A DNA stretch of 64,000 bases from Caballeronia sp. dw_19 (lineage in GTDB: Bacteria; Pseudomonadota; Gammaproteobacteria; Burkholderiales; Burkholderiaceae): assembly GCF_018449515.1 (NCBI RefSeq), contig NZ_JAAVUQ010000014.1:1-64000 (forward strand). The letters are read 5' to 3'. Within the stretch, counting starts at the first letter, position 1, and each line of letters starts with the position of its first letter. Of this stretch, positions 26,761 through 36,389 are shown piece after piece. A program made the position numbers and the translations under genes. The notes beneath the pieces are model-generated. The model saw only the letters and a list, made by a program, of their open reading frames with translations. It did no database searches and was not told the origin of the DNA.

Positions 26761-29700
26761 CTATCCGGTGGAAGGCGGTTCATCGACACCATTGGTTCGC
26801 GCCAGTTGCGCCGCAAGCGCGAGGCGCGTCAACGCCGGCAATGACCTCGAGCCTGTTTTTTTCATGATCAACGCCCGGTGATTCTCGACCGTACGCTGAC
26901 TAATGCCGAGGTCCGCCGCAATGATTTTGCTAGGGCATCCCGCAAGCACGAGATCCATTATCTGGTGTTGTCTTGGCGTCAGGCCCGAGATGTGATTCGC
27001 CGCCGCCTCACGCCAGGCAAGCAGTTTTTGCGAGTTCACCGACTGTTCAAACGCGCGTCCCACGCTTTCGAGCAACTCGGCTGTGCCTATCGGCTTTTCA
27101 ATGAAATCCGAGGCGCCTTCCTTCATGGCCTGTACCGCCACGCTAACGTCACTATTGCCGGTGATCATGATGGCCGGCAACCGGTCGCCCCTGCCATGCA
27201 ATAGCTTGAGCAGATCGACTCCTTTCATACCGGGCAAATAGGCATCGACCAGAAGGCATGCCTCTCTCCCCGATTTATAGGCTTCCAGAAAAGCCTCACA
27301 GGATCCGTAATCCTCAACGGTGCGGCCGTCGTCTTCAAGGGTCTGCCGAATTTCCGTGCGGATATGCGGGTCGTCATCGACTATGTACACGACGGACGAC
27401 GCCTGTCCCGCCGGCCGCGCCGCGGGCACTAAAGCCTGCGGCGCCACTGAATGGAGCGGAGCGACCATGAGACCTTCGATCGCCTTGATGAGATCATTAA
27501 CCTTCACCGGCTTGTTCAGGTGCAGGCATTTACCCTGGGCAACGTCGCGCAGTGTCTCCAGCGATATGTCACCCGTCAAGATGATCGCCGGGACTTCCCA
27601 ACGAGCGATTTTTCGAACGCTGGCAACAACCTGGAGGCCGTTCATGCCGCCCGGCAGGTTGTAGTCCGCCAGGATAAGGTTGGGTTGAATGACGTGCTGA
27701 AACACGAGTTCCAATCCCTCGACACCGTCCGATGCCGTCCTCACGTTATAACCCTCTGCCTTGAGTATTAATCCGATCAGGTCGCGTACCTCAGGGTCGT
27801 CCTCGATAACGAGTATCGAGCCGTTGCGCGCGTTCGGCTCGGGCCTTGAAACTTCGGTTATACGCTCATCATCGTGCTTCGGAGGCGCACTCGTTTCGAG
27901 CGGTCCAAGCATGACTTCTATCGAGAACACGGAGCCCTTGCCGGGCTGAGAACGTACCGTAATTTGATCGCCAAGAAGATCGGCCAGACGATTCGCTATT
28001 GACAGACCAAGACCCAGGCCCCGGCTGCGCTCACGCGCCGCGTTGTTCAACTGATGGTACTCGTCGAATATGGCCTTTAGCTCATCGTTCGGAATGCCAA
28101 TGCCTGTGTCCCAGATTTCGATGCGCAGTTTATCGCCTCTGCGGCGGCAACCTAACAACACGCGCCCCTGCTTGGTGTACTTGAAGGCATTGGACAGCAG
28201 GTTACGAATCACCTGCATCAGCAAATGCGGATCGCTTCTAATCAAGAGACGACAGGGAGCAACCCGGAAGGCGAGGTCCGACGGCAGCGTACGATCGTTA
28301 AACTCGTCCCTCATTTGATCAAGGAGCTCGCCAATCGGAAAACTGACCAGCTCCGCATGAACGGTTCCGGCTTCGATCTGGTTGATGTCCAGCAATGCGT
28401 TCAACATGCCGGACATTGAGCTCAGGATATGCTCGAGACGTTCGACCATCTTCTTCGCGACGTCGCCTTCAACTGCGTTCGCGAGGGAACCTTGCAGCAG
28501 CACAAGCGCTTGCAGGGGCTGGCGCAAGTCGTGACTAGCCGCAGCCAGGAATCGTGACTTCGCATTATTGGCCTGGTCTGCAAGCTGTTTGGCTTTCCTC
28601 AACGAGGTCTTTACCAACTTGCGCTCAGTGATGTCCGTAAACGTAATGACAACTCCCTCCACCCGGTTGTCCTCCGTTCTGTACGGCAAGATCCGACGAA
28701 TAAACCAGATACCGGTTTGCGCCTGTATTTCACGTTCGGACGGAACAGACGTCGCCAGTACGGTTCGTGTATCGGCAATAAGATCATCGTCCGCGGCCAG
28801 CGAACTGAGATCCCGTAGTGGACGGCCTATGTCGCCCGGGAGAACATTGAACAGCGATCTCGTCGCCGGGGTAAAGAAGCGGATATTGAGCTGCATATCC
28901 AGGAAAAGCGTTGCTACCTCGGTGCTATACAAGACATTCTGAAGATCGTTGGACGTCGTGCGCTGCCGTTCCAGCGTCTCTTGTAGCTGGCTGTTGAGCG
29001 CCGTCAGCTCCTCGTTCAACGCTTGCAATTCCTCTTTTGACGTCAGCAGCTCTTCGTTAGTCGATTGGTATTCTTCGTTAACCGACAACGCCTCCTCGTT
29101 GACCACCTTATGGTCCTCGCTGATTATCTCGAGGCTTCGAATCGCATTGGCGAGTTCCGCTTTCGTCGCATCGAGCTCGCTCTCGAGCTCTGCAACTCGA
29201 GGCACGTCCTCAGGCGCGATAGCAATGGCCTTCCTGTCATGGTGATCCTGATGCGGGTCGTCGACAAAGGAAACCAGGAACATTTCCTCGCCATCGTTCG
29301 AGACAGGCTGGACGTCCAGCTTGAAACCCACCACGCTGCCGTTTTGAACCGTCGTGGCCCCCCCCGCCACCACGACACGCGCATTTCCCTGCTTCGCACG
29401 CTGAATGGCGAGCCTGAGCCTGCTGCGCACATCCTGCGGGGCCATTGCGAGGATGTCCTGAGTGGGAGGACCTGACGCGACATGCAGATACCGGTCGGTG
29501 GGTCCGACGGAATAGATGCACTCAAGATCCTTGCTGATCAGGACGGTGGCAGGCGCATGCGACTGTATGACCAGCCGCCTGCATAACTCCGCCATTGCGG
29601 ATTGGCGCGAAACGGCGTGGCCCTGCTCTTGCCGGGACGCAATGCGAACAGCGTTGGCCGAGTTCATCGAAAAGCCGACGTCGTGCGACCTGCCGTGACC

Positions 29701-31197
29701 GGTATGCCGATAAATGCGCTCTGGCTTCGAAAGAATCTCGAAGCGGCCGTCGGGTTTTCCAACGGTCTCGGCACTGCCTAGCAGAAGAATTCCGCCGTCG
29801 CGTAATGCGAAGTGGAAAAGGGACACGGCCTTTGTCTGTGCTTCGGGATTCAGATAAATAAGCAGGTTGCGGCACGAGACCATGTCAAGCCGGGAAAATG
29901 GCGGGTCCACAAGCACATCATGGACAGTGAACACCACCATCGAGCGCAGATCGGGTGACACCCTATAGTTGCTGCCTTCCTTGAGGAAAAAATTGCCAAG
30001 TCGAATGGGCGAAACATCTGCCTCGATGGTTTCTGGATATAGACCTTCGCGAGCCTTCGCAAGCGCATCCGGGTCGGCATCCGAAGCAAAGACCTGCAGC
30101 TTGATGCTGCGCCTCGAGGCTGCAATCTCCTCGCGAAAAAGCATGGCAAGCGAATAGGTTTCCTCTCCTGTGCTGCACCCCGCGATCCAGATGCGGATAT
30201 CCTGACCCGGCGCATGGAGGCGGACGAGCTCGGGCACAACGGTTTTCGCGAGCAGATCAAAAACCTTTGGATCGCGAAAAAATTGGGTGACGTTAATGAG
30301 AATGTCTTTAGCGAGAAGTTCGAGTTCGACAGGGTCGTTAGCAAGAACCTCAGTGTAGGCAGCCATGTTGTGCGTCTCGACTGCAGCCATTGCGCGGCGG
30401 CGCTCTATTCGACGCTCCAGCGTACCGCGCTTGTAAAGCGTGAAATCGTGATCGGTTCTCGCGCGCAACAACTCAATAATCGCAGCTAGCCAGACCGGCC
30501 CGGCGCCTTGGTTCGAACTCTTGTCAACCGCGTCGCGGCCTGGAATTCGTCGCCGGTGTTCAATGAGCGCTTCCGGAATTTTTGCTAGCGGCAGCACCAG
30601 GTCCACTGCGCCAGTGGCAATCGCGCTCAGTGGCATTCCGTCAGATCCCGCTTCGTGCGGATCCTGGGCAATGATCATTCCGCCTTGCTCCTTGATCGCC
30701 TTCAGACCGAGACTGCCATCCGCGCCAGTTCCGGACAGGACAACGCACGCTGCCTGTGGGCCGTACTCTTTCGCGAGTGAATGAAGCAGGAAGTCAAAGG
30801 GTAACCTCGCGCCGTGACGTGCTTGTGGAATGGAACTGCGTAACATTCCGCCGGCAACGGATAAATAGGTACCCGGGGCAATAATATAAAGGTGCTCCCG
30901 CTCGATCAACATACCGTCTGCCGCTTGCACGACGGTCATCCGTGTATGACCGGCAAGCAAACTCACCAATAAGCTTTCGTGAGCCGGATCGAGGTGCTGG
31001 ACGAAGATCCATGCTGCGGCGGTGGTTGGCGGCAACGCTTCGACAAGCTTACGGCATGCGTCGAGTCCGCCCGCCGATGCGCCGACACCAACGACAAAAA
31101 GGCCGTCGCCTGGAGAGGCGGAATCAACGTCTGAAAGCGGCTTGCGCTTCGACCTGGGTCGAGAGAGGCCAGCCTGACGGACGAGACTTGCAGGCAT
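26761..31197 (-). CDS. CheB-CheR-PAS-histidine kinase-REC-REC-FixJ-type HTH fusion
   Basis: A 1478-residue single-chain signalling protein. CheB methylesterase spans residues 31-215 with triad Ser41, His68 and Asp160 (GVGASAGG, VQHLDP, SGTGADGS). CheR methyltransferase spans about 235-490 (NVTQFFRD, IWIAGCSTGEE). A coiled coil covers 665-750, PAS 750-865, HisKA His889 (ASHDLRQPL) and HATPase 990-1095. REC1 has Asp1178, REC2 Asp1318, and the LuxR/FixJ HTH is at 1403-1462. Its end (SKIIAADLGISQRTVENHR and SLPALTRLAL) closely follows rhizobial FixJ. It lacks membrane segments and an obvious haem-PAS histidine. It is flanked by FixJ-like boxes at 26281, 26430 and 31636. Confidence 0.9.
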   Translation of the reverse strand: MPASLVRQAGLSRPRSKRKPLSDVDSASPGDGLFVVGVGASAGGLDACRKLVEALPPTTAAAWIFVQHLDPAHESLLVSLLAGHTRMTVVQAADGMLIEREHLYIIAPGTYLSVAGGMLRSSIPQARHGARLPFDFLLHSLAKEYGPQAACVVLSGTGADGSLGLKAIKEQGGMIIAQDPHEAGSDGMPLSAIATGAVDLVLPLAKIPEALIEHRRRIPGRDAVDKSSNQGAGPVWLAAIIELLRARTDHDFTLYKRGTLERRIERRRAMAAVETHNMAAYTEVLANDPVELELLAKDILINVTQFFRDPKVFDLLAKTVVPELVRLHAPGQDIRIWIAGCSTGEETYSLAMLFREEIAASRRSIKLQVFASDADPDALAKAREGLYPETIEADVSPIRLGNFFLKEGSNYRVSPDLRSMVVFTVHDVLVDPPFSRLDMVSCRNLLIYLNPEAQTKAVSLFHFALRDGGILLLGSAETVGKPDGRFEILSKPERIYRHTGHGRSHDVGFSMNSANAVRIASRQEQGHAVSRQSAMAELCRRLVIQSHAPATVLISKDLECIYSVGPTDRYLHVASGPPTQDILAMAPQDVRSRLRLAIQRAKQGNARVVVAGGATTVQNGSVVGFKLDVQPVSNDGEEMFLVSFVDDPHQDHHDRKAIAIAPEDVPRVAELESELDATKAELANAIRSLEIISEDHKVVNEEALSVNEEYQSTNEELLTSKEELQALNEELTALNSQLQETLERQRTTSNDLQNVLYSTEVATLFLDMQLNIRFFTPATRSLFNVLPGDIGRPLRDLSSLAADDDLIADTRTVLATSVPSEREIQAQTGIWFIRRILPYRTEDNRVEGVVITFTDITERKLVKTSLRKAKQLADQANNAKSRFLAAASHDLRQPLQALVLLQGSLANAVEGDVAKKMVERLEHILSSMSGMLNALLDINQIEAGTVHAELVSFPIGELLDQMRDEFNDRTLPSDLAFRVAPCRLLIRSDPHLLMQVIRNLLSNAFKYTKQGRVLLGCRRRGDKLRIEIWDTGIGIPNDELKAIFDEYHQLNNAARERSRGLGLGLSIANRLADLLGDQITVRSQPGKGSVFSIEVMLGPLETSAPPKHDDERITEVSRPEPNARNGSILVIEDDPEVRDLIGLILKAEGYNVRTASDGVEGLELVFQHVIQPNLILADYNLPGGMNGLQVVASVRKIARWEVPAIILTGDISLETLRDVAQGKCLHLNKPVKVNDLIKAIEGLMVAPLHSVAPQALVPAARPAGQASSVVYIVDDDPHIRTEIRQTLEDDGRTVEDYGSCEAFLEAYKSGREACLLVDAYLPGMKGVDLLKLLHGRGDRLPAIMITGNSDVSVAVQAMKEGASDFIEKPIGTAELLESVGRAFEQSVNSQKLLAWREAAANHISGLTPRQHQIMDLVLAGCPSKIIAADLGISQRTVENHRALIMKKTGSRSLPALTRLALAAQLARTNGVDEPPSTG

Positions 31198-31758
31198 TTT
31201 GTGTATCCGGAGAGAATTGCATCGAAGCGGCCAGCGCTCCTCGAGTCTTCCCGGCTTACAAATGCAAGCCGGTCAGCGGGCGTAGTGGGTAGATGCAGGG
31301 CATTCGACGGTTGCCCCAGAGGCACGCCGCAGCAGATTCGCTTGTAAGTAGCGGTTAATGCGTTCTTTAGTATGAAGATCGAAGAATAATGAGGCCAATG
31401 GGGAAATTAATCGGGTTCCCCACGAGTTTCCCTTTAGTTTCCCTTTAGCTAGCGCACGAATCAGGCCCGAACGGTTTATTCAGGGAATTTATGCGCGTTT
31501 TATCCGCGTAACAGCGTGTGCATTCGATTTAACAATCGTACTCGCCTATCTAAGCGCTGTCGCGTTTTTGGACCTCAAAGGAGAATTCCCGTTAAACGAA
31601 TCCAGTGCCACCGCCGCCGCTCCGAAAGGCGTCTTCTGAGTAGTTTCCGAGGCTGGCGCTGCGGCGCATGAAAGCGCTACCCTCGCCTAAGGAAACATCA
31701 GCGCAACGTCCGCATTCATCGAACACCGCGGCTTGTGTACTACTCAAGTGAGAACACC
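31198..31758. other. Gene-free interval between hybrid kinase and universal stress protein
   Basis: About 560 bases. It holds the FixJ-like promoter at 31636-31683 reading rightward and must also carry the leftward promoter of the hybrid kinase, for which no element was recognised. No gene was found. Confidence 0.5.
31636..31683 (+). promoter_or_regulatory. FixJ-like box plus -10 for uspA-slipin genes
   Basis: CTGAGTAGTTTCCGA at 31636-31650, then TACCCT at 31678-31683 after 27 bases. The GTG start at 31759 is 108 bases beyond the box. Confidence 0.68.
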
Positions 31759-32265
31759 GTGTATAAGCGCATCCTGGTCGCAATCGATGGAAGCGAGACG
31801 TCCGTCCTGGCGCTCGACGCAGCCCTGGCAATCGCGCGTGAAGCCGGCGCCGAATTGCAGCCCGTCTATATCATCGACGCACCTTTGATGGCTTACGACG
31901 CCCCCGGCTACGACCCTTCGCTCCTGCGCAATGCGTTGATCAAAGAAGGAACCCGGGTAACGAATGAGGCGCTCGCGAAAATGCATCTGCAAAAGACCCG
32001 CGGCGTCGCGCGGATCGCCGAAGTCGACCTGTATGGCGACGGCATTGCACAACGCCTGCTGGTTGCAGCGGACGAGCTGAAAGCCGATCTTGTGGTGATG
32101 GGTACCCATGGGCGCCGAGGTTTCCAGCGGCTCTTGCTGGGGAGCGTTGCAGAGCGTTTCGTCCGAATGGCGACGTGTCCAGTCCTGCTGGTTCCAGCTC
32201 CCCATCCGGGAGCCCTCACCGCCGCAGCGCCTGCCGCAGCAGAATCCATCGACAATCCGGCCTGA
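31759..32265 (+). CDS. Universal stress protein, ATP-binding type
   Basis: A 168-residue UspA-domain protein. The GTG at 31759 is chosen because GTGAG lies just upstream and the product then begins with the canonical (M)YKRILVAIDGSETS. The nucleotide-binding signature G-x2-G-x9-G-S is present (GTHGRRGFQRLLLGS), indicating the ATP-binding class rather than the UspA class. A short Ala/Pro-rich tail follows. It lies under a FixJ-like promoter and is probably cotranscribed with the slipin gene 40 bases on. Confidence 0.88.
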   Translation: MYKRILVAIDGSETSVLALDAALAIAREAGAELQPVYIIDAPLMAYDAPGYDPSLLRNALIKEGTRVTNEALAKMHLQKTRGVARIAEVDLYGDGIAQRLLVAADELKADLVVMGTHGRRGFQRLLLGSVAERFVRMATCPVLLVPAPHPGALTAAAPAAAESIDNPA

Positions 32266-32305
32266 TCGAGTAGACCTGGCCGACAGCCTTTCAGGAAGTG
32301 CCATC

Positions 32306-33178
32306 ATGAATCCCATCACCCTTTTCCTTGCGTTGGTACTGGTACTTGCCGGGCTGGCTACCGGTGAATTTGTGAGCGTGTGGCTGGCTCCGCTGTTCTT
32401 TATCGCAGCCGTGCTGGTGTTCCTGTCCGTGAAGGTCGCGAACGTCTGGGAAAAATTCGTGGTGCTACGCGTTGGCAAGTTGCAGGGCGTCAGGGGACCC
32501 GGGTTCTTCATGATCATCCCGGTTATCGACAACGTAGTTGCGGTCATCGATGAACGGATCCAGACCACCTCGTTCAATGCCGAGCAAGCGCTCACGAAAG
32601 ACACGGTACCCGTGAACGTCGACGCGATCATCTTCTGGCACATCCACGACGCACAAAAGGCGGCATTGGCTATCACGGACTATCGGCAGGCGATTGATCG
32701 GGTAGCACAAACGTCGCTACGGGAGATGATCGGTTCATCCATGCTCGCGGCACTGTTGTCGGACCGGCGAGCAGCGGATGCCCGACTGCGCGACGAGATC
32801 GGCGCCAAGACGGCCGAATGGGGCGTGACGGTGGGCTCCGTCGAGATTCGCGATGTGGCAATCCCGGTGGCATTGCAGGATGCGATGTCGCGCCAGGCGC
32901 AGGCCGAACGCGAAAAACAAGCCCGCGTGATCCTGGGTTCGGCAGAAGCGGAAATTGCGGCCAAGTTCGTCGAGGCGGCAAAGGTGTACGAGTCGCAACC
33001 GGGTGCGCTGCAGTTGCGCGCGATGAATATCATCTACGAAACGACCAAGGAGCGCGGGGCAACCATCCTCATGCCTACCTCGATGGTCGACAGCCTGAAT
33101 CCGCCGCTCGCGCTTGCGATTGCCGGACGTGATCTGCCCGGTGCCGAGGTCAAGCCGCTCATCAAGACGGCTGCGTAG
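32306..33178 (+). CDS. Slipin/stomatin-like SPFH membrane protein
   Basis: A 290-residue protein starting at ATG 32306 after AGGAAG. Two closely spaced hydrophobic segments at residues 5-20 and 25-45 form the membrane hairpin; the SPFH domain is at 45-200 (WEKFVVLRVGKLQGVRGPGFFMIIPVID) with a helical tail (QAQAEREKQARVILGSAEAEIAAKFVEAA). Slipins scaffold membrane microdomains, often paired with NfeD, which is absent here. Its 3' end overlaps the convergent arcC by 17 bases. Likely operon with the universal stress protein. Confidence 0.88.
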   Translation: MNPITLFLALVLVLAGLATGEFVSVWLAPLFFIAAVLVFLSVKVANVWEKFVVLRVGKLQGVRGPGFFMIIPVIDNVVAVIDERIQTTSFNAEQALTKDTVPVNVDAIIFWHIHDAQKAALAITDYRQAIDRVAQTSLREMIGSSMLAALLSDRRAADARLRDEIGAKTAEWGVTVGSVEIRDVAIPVALQDAMSRQAQAEREKQARVILGSAEAEIAAKFVEAAKVYESQPGALQLRAMNIIYETTKERGATILMPTSMVDSLNPPLALAIAGRDLPGAEVKPLIKTAA

Positions 33179-34091
33179 CTAACGCTTCTTCAATGCCGGT
33201 CGCCGTTGCATCGATCGATGTCCCGGCATTGCCGGCGATCATGGCTTCGATGTCGCTCAACGCACCGATGACCGCCCGGCTCCCCGTGCGGTTGGCGAAG
33301 TCGCAAGCCGCCTCCACCTTTGGCGCCATGGATCCAGCCGAGAACGCCAGCTCGCCAAGCGCTCCAGGATTCGCCCGCGCGACCAAGCGTAACGACGGCT
33401 TGCCCCAGTCGAGATAAACCCCTTGCACGTCGGTCGCGATCACGAACAGATCCGCCTTCAGTTCCGCTGCAAGCAACGCTGCGCTGCGGTCCTTGTCGAC
33501 TACTGCCTCTACGCCCTGATGCCGTCCTTCTGCGTCAGCGACTACCGGAATCCCGCCGCCCCCGGCGCAGATCACCACGCAACTGTGTTCGAGCAACCAG
33601 CGCACAGGCTCTATCTCGAGCATGCGCACCGGCTTTGGACTCGGTACGACACGCTGCAACTTGTCGCCTTGCGCCGCCACGGTCCAGCCCTTTCCCTCCG
33701 ATGCCACCGCCGCGTCGGCGACCGTGTACCTGGGTCCGATCGGTTTGTCGGGGTGTTCGAAAGCTGAGTCGGACGCGCTCACTTCGACCATGGTCAGCAA
33801 GGTCACGCAAGCCCGCCCCGCAGGCAGGAGGTTGCGCATTTCCTGCTCGATCATGTAACCGATCATGCCTTCCGTTTCCGCATCGAGCACGTCCAGCGGG
33901 AAGCTCCCCGCCTGCAGCGCGAGCATGCCAACCTGCGGTCCGTTGCCATGCACGATCACGAGATCGTTGCCGGCTGCGGCCTTCGCGAGTTGTGTGGCTG
34001 CTATCCGCACGTTGTTGCGCTGCGCTTCGGCGCTGACCGCCTCACCGTGCTTGAGCAACGCGTTGCCGCCCAATGCGATTACCATCAGCAT
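33162..34091 (-). CDS. arcC: Carbamate kinase
   Basis: A 309-residue kinase that makes ATP from carbamoyl phosphate and ADP, the energy-yielding last step of the arginine deiminase pathway. The start at 34091 has AGGAG six bases upstream. Motifs are IALGGNALL, VIVHGNGPQVG, VICAGGGGIPV and VDKDRSAALLAAEL. Last gene of the leftward operon, 10 bases after arcB. Its 3' end overlaps the slipin gene in opposite orientation by 17 bases. Confidence 0.95.
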   Translation of the reverse strand: MLMVIALGGNALLKHGEAVSAEAQRNNVRIAATQLAKAAAGNDLVIVHGNGPQVGMLALQAGSFPLDVLDAETEGMIGYMIEQEMRNLLPAGRACVTLLTMVEVSASDSAFEHPDKPIGPRYTVADAAVASEGKGWTVAAQGDKLQRVVPSPKPVRMLEIEPVRWLLEHSCVVICAGGGGIPVVADAEGRHQGVEAVVDKDRSAALLAAELKADLFVIATDVQGVYLDWGKPSLRLVARANPGALGELAFSAGSMAPKVEAACDFANRTGSRAVIGALSDIEAMIAGNAGTSIDATATGIEEALATQPS

Positions 34092-34101
34092 TGCGTTCTC
34101 C

Positions 34102-35103
34102 TCACTCGGCCAGCGTGGCGACGAGAACAGCCTTGATCGTATGAAGGCGGTTTTCTGCCTGCTCGAAAACAATCGATGCGTCCGACTCGAATACATCGTC
34201 TGTCACTTCCACCCCATTCAGCAAGCCGTATTTATCGCCGATCTGCTTGCCGATCTCCGTCTTGGTGTCGTGAAGCGCGGGCAGGCAATGCATGAACTTC
34301 ACGCGCGGATTGCCGCTGGCCGCAAGCAAGGCCGCATTCACCTGGAAGGGCAGTAACTCCTCGATCCGTTCGCCCCACTTTTCGAACGGCTCACCCATCG
34401 ATACCCAGACGTCGGTATAGATGAAATCGACACCCTTCACCGCTTCCGCCGGTGTTTCCGTCAGCGTCAAACGCCCTCCGCTAGCCGCCGCGAACGTGCG
34501 GCATTGCGCGATCAGGTCGTCGTGCGGCCATAACCGGCGCGGCGCACACAGGCGTACGTCCATGCCGAGTTTCGTGCCCACGATCATCAGCGAATTGCCC
34601 GTGTTGTTATGGGCATCGCCTATATAGCAATAGCTGATTTCGTGGATCGGCTTGTCGCTGAATTCATGCATGGTCAGCACGTCGGCGAGCATCTGCGTCG
34701 GGTGGAACTCGTCAGTGAGCCCGTTGTACACCGGCACTCCCGCGTACTTGGCGAGTTCATCCACAATCTCCTGCCCGTAGCCCCGGTATTCGATCGCGTC
34801 GTACATGCGGCCAAGTACGCGGGCGGTATCTTTCATCGACTCTTTATGCCCGATCTGGGACGCGCCCGGATCGATATAGGTGACATGAGCGCCCTGATCG
34901 TGAGCCGCGACTTCGAATGCGCAACGCGTGCGCGTCGAGGTCTTTTCGAAGATCAGCGCAATGTTCTTGCCCACCAGACGCGCGATTTCCGTGCCGGCAT
35001 ATTTGGCGCGTTTAAGATCCCGCGACAGATCGAGCAGGTAGCGAATCTGACGCGGCGTGTATTCGATCAGCGTCAGGAAACTACGGTTATGTACATTGAA
35101 CAC
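34102..35103 (-). CDS. arcB: Ornithine carbamoyltransferase, catabolic
   Basis: A 333-residue enzyme that phosphorolyses citrulline to ornithine and carbamoyl phosphate. The carbamoyl-phosphate loop STRTR is at about residue 56 (EKTSTRTRCAFEVAA), with HCLPA (FMHCLPALHD) and the DVWVSMGEP ornithine-site segment. Position between arcA and arcC marks it as the catabolic isozyme rather than ArgF, and the length fits. Confidence 0.95.
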   Translation of the reverse strand: MFNVHNRSFLTLIEYTPRQIRYLLDLSRDLKRAKYAGTEIARLVGKNIALIFEKTSTRTRCAFEVAAHDQGAHVTYIDPGASQIGHKESMKDTARVLGRMYDAIEYRGYGQEIVDELAKYAGVPVYNGLTDEFHPTQMLADVLTMHEFSDKPIHEISYCYIGDAHNNTGNSLMIVGTKLGMDVRLCAPRRLWPHDDLIAQCRTFAAASGGRLTLTETPAEAVKGVDFIYTDVWVSMGEPFEKWGERIEELLPFQVNAALLAASGNPRVKFMHCLPALHDTKTEIGKQIGDKYGLLNGVEVTDDVFESDASIVFEQAENRLHTIKAVLVATLAE

Positions 35104-35135
35104 GATGAGATCCCGTTGAGAATTAGGTGAGTGAT

Positions 35136-36359
35136 TCAGGCGTCGATCGCGTCACGCTCGACCGGGCAACTGAGGCAATGCGTACCGCCGCGCCCGCGTC
35201 CGAGTTCTCCACCCGGAATCTCGATGACCTCCACGCCCGCCTGCCGCATCTTGCGATTGGTATAAGTGTTACGGTCATACGCAACCACCACGCGCCGGTC
35301 CAGCGCCAGCACGTTGTTGCCGTCGTCCCATTGTTCACGCTGGGTTTCGTATGCGTCGCCGCCGGTTGTCAGGATGCGCAGTGACCCCACCCCGAGGGCA
35401 TTGCTCACGACCGTCAGGAACCTGGCGTCATGGCGCTCATAGTGGATTTCGCCGGGTGCATCACCCGGATACAGGCTGGTGCAACGGATCTCATCGGCGA
35501 CCTCGGGATAGATGCTGACGAAGTCGATATCGAGAAACGAGAACACCGTGTCCAGATGCATCGAGGCGCGCCGTTTCGGGAACTCGCACGCGATCACCCG
35601 CTTGGCGCCACCGCCCGCAAACAGATGCCGCGCGACCTGAGTGACCGCTTGCGGACTCGAACGCTCGCCCATGCCGATCAGCACCACGCCATTGCCAATG
35701 GACATGACGTCACCGCCTTCCATTGTCTCCACGCCGAAGTTGCGATCCGGGTCGCCCCACCACGTATTCACTTGGCCGGCGAAGCGCGGATGAAAGCGGT
35801 ACACGGCGGCAACCAGCAATGCTTCCTTGCGGCGAGCCGGCCAGTACATGGGGTGAACCGTGACACCGCCGTAGATCCACGCGCTGGTGTCGCGCTGGAA
35901 GATCAGGTTCACGAGCGGCTGGATCACAAAGTCCGATTGCTCCAGATAGCCGCCAAAAAGGCCGCGGGCGTCGAAAGGCATCTCGGCTTTCGCCACGCCA
36001 CCGACCAGCACCTCGGCCAGTTGTTGCGCCGGCATCTGTTCGAGCCACGCGCGCAATTCTTTCAGCATCCCGGTGCCGACTTCTTCTTCCACAATACGTC
36101 GATCGAGAATCCAGTCGCGCGCGACCGGGTCGCCGCATATTGTTGCAAGCAGATCGTGAAACTCCAGTACTTCGATACCCCGCTCGCGCATCACTCCCGT
36201 GAAAACGTCGTGGTCTTCGATCGCCTTGTCGACCCAGATGACATCGTCGAACAAAAGGGCTGCCGCGTTGGCGGGAGTCAACCGCCGGTGTGCAAGACCA
36301 GGACGGCAGACCATCACCGTGCGCAGCTTGCCCGCTTCCGAATGAACGCCCAGAGCCAT
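35136..36359 (-). CDS. arcA: Arginine deiminase
   Basis: A 407-residue enzyme that converts arginine to citrulline and ammonia. The C-terminal catalytic cysteine sits in GGTHCLSCPVERD. Other guanidine-binding motifs are VCRPGLAHRRL, DDVIWVDKA, METMEGGDV-type (VETMEGGDVMSIGNGVVLIG) and HLDTVFSFLD. First enzyme of the arginine deiminase pathway, which supplies ATP anaerobically and ammonia against acid stress. 30 bases after the decarboxylase, 32 before arcB. Confidence 0.96.
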   Translation of the reverse strand: MALGVHSEAGKLRTVMVCRPGLAHRRLTPANAAALLFDDVIWVDKAIEDHDVFTGVMRERGIEVLEFHDLLATICGDPVARDWILDRRIVEEEVGTGMLKELRAWLEQMPAQQLAEVLVGGVAKAEMPFDARGLFGGYLEQSDFVIQPLVNLIFQRDTSAWIYGGVTVHPMYWPARRKEALLVAAVYRFHPRFAGQVNTWWGDPDRNFGVETMEGGDVMSIGNGVVLIGMGERSSPQAVTQVARHLFAGGGAKRVIACEFPKRRASMHLDTVFSFLDIDFVSIYPEVADEIRCTSLYPGDAPGEIHYERHDARFLTVVSNALGVGSLRILTTGGDAYETQREQWDDGNNVLALDRRVVVAYDRNTYTNRKMRQAGVEVIEIPGGELGRGRGGTHCLSCPVERDAIDA

Positions 36360-36389
36360 CAGTGATTTCCCCTCATGTCTTCACGCTCT

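Noticed and set aside
31744..32676. 310-residue minus-strand frame across the universal stress and slipin genes
   Set aside because: Antisense shadow; the plus-strand proteins have clear family motifs.
35075..35090. GGAAACTACGG inside arcB resembling an inverted FixJ-like core
   Set aside because: Lies within the arcB coding start (codons for Arg-Ser-Phe-Leu), matches only part of the 15-mer and serves no gene.
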